DNA of 40,365 bases, taken from the NCBI GenBank assembly GCA_021736185.1, contig JAIPGJ010000012.1:1-40365 (forward strand). Reading direction: 5' to 3'. Position 1 is the stretch's first letter, and each line of letters begins with the position of its first letter. Position numbers and translations under genes: made by a program. The notes beneath the pieces are model-generated. The model was not told the origin of the DNA. It did not search any database and saw only the letters and a list, made by a program, of their open reading frames with translations. Source of the stretch: Fidelibacterota bacterium. GTDB taxonomy: Bacteria > Fidelibacterota > UBA8477 > JABMPR01. This document shows, piece after piece, positions 35,568-40,365 of this stretch.

Positions 35568-36659
35568 TCAACTGGTTTTCTTGTTAATGAAAGGTGGCTT
35601 GACAATTTTTATAGCCAGGCGACGTCCCCTGACATCAAGACTCAATTCCGTATTGAGCTTCTGATGAGGTACATCAATATATGCCATGCCGATTCCTTTT
35701 TTCAGTGATGGACTCTGTCCCCCACTGGTTACGACGCCCACCTTCTGATCACCTGCAAAAATTTCATATCCATGTCGGGGCAATCCACGTTCCAACATTT
35801 CAAACGCAACCAGATATCGTGTTAATCCTTGCTCTTTCTGCTGCAGGAGGGCATCACGACCCAAAAAATCGCCATGTTCAAGATCTGTTGCCCACCCCAG
35901 ACGTGCTTCCAGGGGCGTGGTCGTTTCATCGATATCATTTCCATAAAGACAGAACTTCATTTCCAATCGCAAGGTATCCCGGGCGCCCAGACCAATGGGA
36001 GACAGACCATATTCTTCACCTGCGTCCATGAGGGCATGCCAGAGTGGTTCTGATTCCACTGGATCGTGATAGAGTTCATAGCCTAATTCACCTGTGTACC
36101 CTGTTCTGGAGATAATCATGGGGAGATCATTCACATCACCAATACCAAAGTGGTAAAATTCAAGGGCATCTAGATTAGCAGAAGTCAGTTTGGCAAGAAT
36201 ATTCTTTGATTCCGGCCCCTGAAGTGCCAGAAGTGCAATGCCATCAGAACCATTGATGAGCTGAACGTCAGTAAATTTTTCCACCAGGTTTGACAGATGA
36301 TTCCAGTCCTTCTCAAGGTTGGCAGCATTCACCACCAGCATGAAGCGATCTGCAAAACGGTATACCAGCAAGTCATCAACAATCCCACCATTCTCAAGAC
36401 ACATGGTTGAATACTGGACCTGACCCTTTTCTAGAGCAGCTACGTTATTGGCTGTCGCATATTCAACGAATTCCAGTGCTTGTGCACCGGTGACCCAGAA
36501 TTCTCCCATATGGGAGACATCAAATAATCCAGCTTTCGTGCGGACTTTTTCATGCTCTGCAATGATCCCTTCGTATTGAATAGGCATTTCGTAACCAGCA
36601 AAGGGTACCATTTTAGCATGAAGTGATTTATGAATCGCGTTGAATGCCGTTAATTTCAT
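35568..36659 (-). CDS. gcvT: Glycine cleavage system aminomethyltransferase (T protein)
   Basis: The 363-aa protein begins [29 protein letters not shown] with AAGGA 9 nt upstream. It shows the GcvT folate-binding fold: [57 protein letters not shown] and a C-terminal [22 protein letters not shown] barrel. It transfers the methylene group from the lipoyl H protein to THF and releases ammonia. gcvH and gcvP are not in this window, so it is separated from its partners. The active folate connection to folD is metabolic only; the two are 14 kb apart. Confidence 0.95.
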   Translation of the reverse strand: MKLTAFNAIHKSLHAKMVPFAGYEMPIQYEGIIAEHEKVRTKAGLFDVSHMGEFWVTGAQALEFVEYATANNVAALEKGQVQYSTMCLENGGIVDDLLVYRFADRFMLVVNAANLEKDWNHLSNLVEKFTDVQLINGSDGIALLALQGPESKNILAKLTSANLDALEFYHFGIGDVNDLPMIISRTGYTGELGYELYHDPVESEPLWHALMDAGEEYGLSPIGLGARDTLRLEMKFCLYGNDIDETTTPLEARLGWATDLEHGDFLGRDALLQQKEQGLTRYLVAFEMLERGLPRHGYEIFAGDQKVGVVTSGGQSPSLKKGIGMAYIDVPHQKLNTELSLDVRGRRLAIKIVKPPFINKKTS

Positions 36660-36857
36660 GAATGTTGGTCCTTACAAATAGTTCAGCGTTGAATCTAATG
36701 GGGATAAGATCAGGTCAAAATTGAAAATCAACCCATTATCAGAGACAAATGTCGAGAAAGCCTTTCTGAACCCAACAAGGATGGATTTCCAAACAGATTC
36801 ATTATTGCTGCTTCTCTCCGCCCGGCCTCACATTATATTGGTCAAAAAGGTAATAAA
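36660..36857. other. Divergent intergenic region (gcvT / phosphoesterase)
   Basis: This ~200-bp gap must hold the promoters for the ftsK-lolA upstream gene gcvT (leftward) and for the phosphoesterase gene (rightward). No near-consensus -35/-10 pair stands out on either strand. The gcvT Shine-Dalgarno AAGGA and an AAGG before the rightward ATG are clear. Confidence 0.4.
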
Positions 36858-38714
36858 ATGACTTCATTTATCAGACTGGTACTTACTTGCATTTTCACCC
36901 TTGGAATTCTATATGGACAAACGGAGAACGCATCAGCCATAAAATTTGCATGGCTCACCGACACGCATGTGGGCAGTCCCACGGGTGCAAGCGACCTGAG
37001 CATCGTTGTCCATGATATTAGTAAGATGGATAGTATTTCATTTGTCATCGTCTCAGGAGACATTTCGGAATTGGATGTGGGTCAGAACCTCCATCTGGCT
37101 AAAGCCATATTGGATAGCCTCAAGGTTCCCTATTACATCATCCCTGGTAATCATGATACAAAATGGTCATCCTCAGGCGGTGGGCTTTTCGAAGCATTAT
37201 GGGGGTCGGACAGATTCAACTTTGAGGTAGGTGAATATCGATTTATCGGACACCACCAGGGTCCGGTCCTGAGAATGGGCGCCGGCTACATTGATCCAGA
37301 GGATATTACCTGGATCGATTCAACCCTGAAATCATTGAGTCATCCCAGACAAAAAATATTCTTGGTCATGCATTATCCACTGGATCCGGCCATTGACAAC
37401 TGGCACGCGCTCCGGGATGTGATTAAGCCATATAACATTCAGGCAGTGCTCCATGGACATGGTCATGCCAATCGTGCCACCTCCTACGAGGGGATTCCGG
37501 GAGTCATGAGTAGATCTATATTAAGAAGGGGCCCACAGCCCACTGGTTATACCCTGGTAGAACTGCATCCAGATTGGGCTGATTTTACTGAAAGAATTCC
37601 CCTGGCCGATAGCACTCATTTCTGGTACCGCCTTCCCCTGGGAGAAAAATCAGCCCTGGATTCTTTGAATTTACCCTACCCCGATTATTCGGAGAATGAT
37701 TCCTCGGGAGTGAGCCAGGTCTGGCAATATGAAACAGGTTCCTTAATTACCTCAGCACCCACATTTGGGTCTGACAGGATCTACGTGAGTACGGTCTCAG
37801 GTGAACTCATAGCCCTGGATGTTAAAAATGGTCAGGCGCTCTGGAACTGGCAGGGCAACGGTGCCATTCATGCGACTCCGGCCCTCAAAAGCGGGAAAGT
37901 CGTGGTCGGCTCAGTGGATTCCACCATATCATGCATCTCCGCCACGGACGGCAGCTTGTTGTGGCAGAAGAAGACCACGGCTCCGGTCCTTGGATCGGCA
38001 CTCATCCATCGTCGGACCGTCTATATTGGGAATGGTGATGGACGTTTTCAGGCCTTGAATTTGAGGAATGGTAAAGAGAAATGGATCTTCGATCAGGGAG
38101 ATGGGTACATTGAGACCAGGCCTGTTTATGCCAAGGGAAAGGTCATGTACGGTGCCTGGGATGGTGCCTTTTATGCGCTTTCTGCCAGAACAGGTCAACT
38201 CCAATGGAAGTGGCAGGATGGCAGCCAAGGATTATTGTATTCTCCGGCCGCCTGCTGGCCCGTGATCGCAGATAATAAAGTTTTTATCGTAGCGCCTGAC
38301 CGGTTCATGACGGCCATCTATATTTCCAACGGACAGACCCTTTGGCGAAAATCTGGTCACAAAGTTCGCGAATCCATCGGCTTATCTGAGGATGGCAGGC
38401 ATGTCATCTCCAGAACCATGCAAGATTCCGTCATCTCTGTCAGCACCGCTAGCGACACATTTCAATTGAATTGGGCCAGACATGTGGGCTTTGGATATGA
38501 TATCGCTCCCAATGCACTGATTGAAAAAGATGGATTTATCTTTTTTGCCACTGACAATGGCAGTGTCTATTGTTTAAACGGCAGCAATGGGGATGTGGTT
38601 TGGCAGCATAGAATCAGTGATGGCCTGGTGAACACGCTTACTCCGCTTGATTCGCGGCGAGTTATTTGTACTGCTGTTGATGGGAAAGTAACCCTGTTAA
38701 AGTATGCCCCATGA
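36858..38714 (+). CDS. Secreted calcineurin-like metallophosphoesterase fused to a PQQ-type beta-propeller
   Basis: The 618-aa protein has a signal peptide (residues 1-~20, ending ILYGQ). A metallophosphoesterase domain (~28-250) contains all metal motifs: DTH (Asp35, His37), VSGDISE, IPGNHD, MHY and HGHGHAN. From ~280 to the end there are repeated blades of the PQQ/BamB type (ISTVSGELIALDVKNGQALWNWQG, GDGRFQALNLRNGKEKWIF, GAWDGAFYALSARTGQLQWKW, NGSVYCLNGSNGDVVWQH). The substrate is unknown. The propeller may bind a partner protein or target the enzyme. It stands alone on the plus strand with AAGG upstream, converging on lhgO with a 16-bp gap. Confidence 0.85.
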   Translation: MTSFIRLVLTCIFTLGILYGQTENASAIKFAWLTDTHVGSPTGASDLSIVVHDISKMDSISFVIVSGDISELDVGQNLHLAKAILDSLKVPYYIIPGNHDTKWSSSGGGLFEALWGSDRFNFEVGEYRFIGHHQGPVLRMGAGYIDPEDITWIDSTLKSLSHPRQKIFLVMHYPLDPAIDNWHALRDVIKPYNIQAVLHGHGHANRATSYEGIPGVMSRSILRRGPQPTGYTLVELHPDWADFTERIPLADSTHFWYRLPLGEKSALDSLNLPYPDYSENDSSGVSQVWQYETGSLITSAPTFGSDRIYVSTVSGELIALDVKNGQALWNWQGNGAIHATPALKSGKVVVGSVDSTISCISATDGSLLWQKKTTAPVLGSALIHRRTVYIGNGDGRFQALNLRNGKEKWIFDQGDGYIETRPVYAKGKVMYGAWDGAFYALSARTGQLQWKWQDGSQGLLYSPAACWPVIADNKVFIVAPDRFMTAIYISNGQTLWRKSGHKVRESIGLSEDGRHVISRTMQDSVISVSTASDTFQLNWARHVGFGYDIAPNALIEKDGFIFFATDNGSVYCLNGSNGDVVWQHRISDGLVNTLTPLDSRRVICTAVDGKVTLLKYAP

Positions 38715-38730
38715 GCTGGTGCAAATTTCT

Positions 38731-39924
38731 TTATAGGGAACCGTAGATTCGGCTGCAAATATATTTGCCAATTTCAAGACTCGCCGTGGCCGCCGGAGAA
38801 GGCGCATTCAATATAAAGATACCATTTTTTTGCTCAATTAAATGGAAGTCATCGATGAGACTGCCCTCAGCTCGCAAGGCCTGGGCTCTTACGCCGCTCT
38901 CGCCCCGGATGAGATCACCGGATTCAATCTCTGGAATCAGTTCCTGAACGCTAGCCAGAAAAGCGGACTTCACCAGGGAGCGATACATTTCCTTTAATCC
39001 CTCCCCCAGATAAGTGTTGGCCAATTTCCAAAATCCAGGGAAAGAAAGCGTGTCGAATAGATCACGCCCGTTGACGTTCCACCAGCTATACCCTTCACGA
39101 CTAAATGCCAGCACGGCATTTGGCCCGGCATGGACGCTCCCATCAATGAGACGGGTCATATGGACACCTAAGAAGGGGAATCTGGGATTGGGGACAGGAT
39201 AAATCAAATTCTTTACCAGGGACTGTCGGGCTTCTCTGAGGTGCCAGTACTCTCCCCTGAAGGGAATGATTTGCATTCCCGGATCCATCCCGGCCCGCGT
39301 GGCCATCCGATCGGAATAAAGACCAGCACATGAAATAAGATACTTTGTCTGATATACATCCCGGGATGTGGTGAGACTGTAACCCCAGTCTTGTTGCTTG
39401 ATAGCATTCACTTTACTATTCAGAATCAAATCTACGGAGGACTGTTTGAGCAACTCGACATATTTGGCTGCAATGACCTTAAAATCGACAATACCTGTGG
39501 AGGGAACATGGAGTGCTTCCACACAATTGACATGAGGCTCAATTTCGCGGGCCGCTTCACTGCCAATTCGCGATATTTCAAGACCATTCGCTGTGGCTCG
39601 TTCCTGTAATGCCTCCAGACCCGGAACCTGTTCTGGTGAAGTGGCTACGATCAGCTTTCCGCAGCGCTCAAAGGGGATACCATGCTCCTGACAGAAGGCA
39701 AACATGGAAGCATTTCCAGCAAGGGCGAAGTGGGCTTTTTTGCTGCCTGGTTTGTAGTAAACACCGGCGTGTATAACCCCACTGTTGCGACTGGATTGAT
39801 GGAGGGCCCAATCTCCTTCTTTTTCAATCACAGCTAATTTGCAATCCGGATCCCGCTCCCGAATAGCCAGAGCGGTAGCCAAACCAACAATGCCGCCACC
39901 AATGATCATTTTATCGTAAATCAT
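38731..39924 (-). CDS. lhgO: L-2-hydroxyglutarate oxidase (FAD-dependent, LhgO/DAO family)
   Basis: The 397-aa flavoprotein opens with the FAD-binding Rossmann motif IIGGGIVGLATALAIRERDP. It has the family-specific HQSSRNSGVIHAGVYYKPGSKKA, then IPFERCGKLIVAT, STGIVDFKVIAAKY, FRGEYWHL and the closing LIEQKNGIFILNAPSPAATASLEIGKYI. LhgO oxidises L-2-hydroxyglutarate to 2-oxoglutarate and passes electrons to quinone at the inner membrane. Length and motifs are complete. It is monocistronic in this view, with a short tandem repeat ~33 bp upstream of its start codon. Confidence 0.93.
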   Translation of the reverse strand: MIYDKMIIGGGIVGLATALAIRERDPDCKLAVIEKEGDWALHQSSRNSGVIHAGVYYKPGSKKAHFALAGNASMFAFCQEHGIPFERCGKLIVATSPEQVPGLEALQERATANGLEISRIGSEAAREIEPHVNCVEALHVPSTGIVDFKVIAAKYVELLKQSSVDLILNSKVNAIKQQDWGYSLTTSRDVYQTKYLISCAGLYSDRMATRAGMDPGMQIIPFRGEYWHLREARQSLVKNLIYPVPNPRFPFLGVHMTRLIDGSVHAGPNAVLAFSREGYSWWNVNGRDLFDTLSFPGFWKLANTYLGEGLKEMYRSLVKSAFLASVQELIPEIESGDLIRGESGVRAQALRAEGSLIDDFHLIEQKNGIFILNAPSPAATASLEIGKYICSRIYGSL

Positions 39925-39956
39925 GAAAACAATTTAAGGCAAAAAGTGTGCTAGAA

Positions 39957-40076
39957 TGGGTTTAATGGGTTTGATGGGTTTGATGGGTTTGATGGGGTTG
40001 ATGGGTTTGATGGGTTTGATGGGTTTAATGGGTTTGATGGGTTTGATGGGTTGATGGGGTTGATGGGTTGAGTGGG
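39957..40076. repeat. 9-bp tandem repeat (TTTGATGGG)n upstream of lhgO
   Basis: About 13 head-to-tail units of TTTGATGGG run through this stretch. Variants are TTTAATGGG (two), GTTGATGGG (two), a shortened 8-bp TTGATGGG and a diverged last unit TTGAGTGGG. The units have no spacers and no long open frame that uses them. It lies between ruvA and lhgO, in the likely promoter or 5' leader of lhgO. Confidence 0.95.
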
Positions 40077-40188
40077 ATGCAGGGTTTTGTGACAGCAGGA
40101 AAGGTCTCAGTCGGAGCTAAGTGATGGTTTAATTGCTTTCCCTTGTGGTTGAGCAGGCGGGATGATGGGTGGAAATACTTTAGGAAGA

Positions 40189-40365
40189 TTACTTTTGGAG
40201 TGCTTTTTTTATCAACTGCTCTGTGGTCAGAACGCTCTCACTTTCTTGAATAATTTTTCGGATTTTTAAATAGACTTCTGACCTTGAATACCCCAGGGTC
40301 TCCAGAGCGAGGAGGGCTTCATCTTCATTGCTAGTGACTCCCAGATTCGAAGTTAAAGCACCAGG
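40189..40365 (-). CDS. ruvA: Holliday junction helicase subunit RuvA, C-terminal end only
   Basis: The last 58 codons of a minus-strand gene enter from the right edge. The ORF track omits it because no start is in the window. The end reads DEALLALETLGYSRSEVYLKIRKIIQ...LTTEQLIKKALQK followed by TAA, which matches RuvA domain III, the flexible C-terminal helical domain that contacts RuvB and ends in EQLIRxAL. The linker before it (PGALTSNLGVTSNED) is low-complexity, as in the family. It is identified from the tail alone; domains I and II lie outside the window. Confidence 0.75.
   Translation of the reverse strand, partial: PGALTSNLGVTSNEDEALLALETLGYSRSEVYLKIRKIIQESESVLTTEQLIKKALQK

Noticed and set aside
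39957-40076. CRISPR-like direct repeat array
   Set aside because: Units are 9 bp, contiguous and without spacers; this is a simple tandem repeat.

Overview
The window looks like a chromosomal segment of a Gram-negative bacterium of the FCB superphylum. Candidatus Marinimicrobia/Fidelibacterota or a neighbour such as KSB1 or Calditrichota fits best, but this is inference. The evidence is lipoprotein signal peptides, a predicted outer-membrane barrel, LolA, and a secreted protein ending in a QNYPNPFNPST-type C-terminal sorting domain of the kind used by type IX secretion.

Region 1 (1-514, minus) is the 5' part of a secreted protein of unknown function that runs off the left edge; the ORF track misses it. 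A non-coding stretch of about 800 bp follows. It carries one strong sigma70-type promoter overlapped by two perfect inverted repeats.

Region 2 (1310-20196, plus) is a compact operon-like locus that reads as a complete pathway for laminarin-like beta-1,3/1,6-glucan. In order it encodes: a signal-peptide-bearing clan GH-A glycosidase domain fused to a probable outer-membrane beta-barrel; a glucan-binding-type lipoprotein; a ROK-family regulator; a GH16 endo-beta-1,3-glucanase lipoprotein; a GPH/MFS sugar transporter with an extra ~175-residue periplasmic domain; a GH30 lipoprotein (probable beta-1,6 debranching); a GH149-type beta-1,3-glucan phosphorylase (cytoplasmic, TTG start); a cytoplasmic GH3 beta-glucosidase; a GH17-type glucanase; and a multimodular secreted binding protein with a sorting tail. 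A strong terminator closes the locus. No SusC/SusD pair is present. The barrel-glycosidase fusion and the transporter with an inserted domain are the most unusual parts. The inferred flow is surface or periplasmic cutting by GH16/GH30/GH17, entry through the barrel, import by the GPH carrier, then phosphorolysis (GH149) and hydrolysis (GH3) in the cytoplasm, with control by the ROK protein.

Region 3 (20519-30398, minus) is conserved information-processing DNA. In transcription order: tRNA-Val(GAC), thrS, infC, rpmI, rplT, pheS, pheT, a small coiled-coil gene, zapA, rny, folD, and then tRNA-Arg(CCG). infC appears to start at an AUC codon, so the ORF track shortens it by 26 residues. Upstream of tRNA-Val lies a decayed tRNA copy interrupted by a short palindromic insertion.

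Region 4 (30852-36659, minus) holds a two-TM protein with a clear promoter, a flippase-like/LPG-synthase-TM family protein, lolA, ftsK and gcvT. The genes from ftsK to the flippase-like protein overlap each other, and gcvT precedes ftsK by 4 nt.

Region 5 (36858-40365) holds a metallophosphoesterase-PQQ propeller fusion (plus), lhgO (minus), a 9-bp tandem repeat just upstream of lhgO, and the 3' end of ruvA at the right edge (minus, not in the ORF track).
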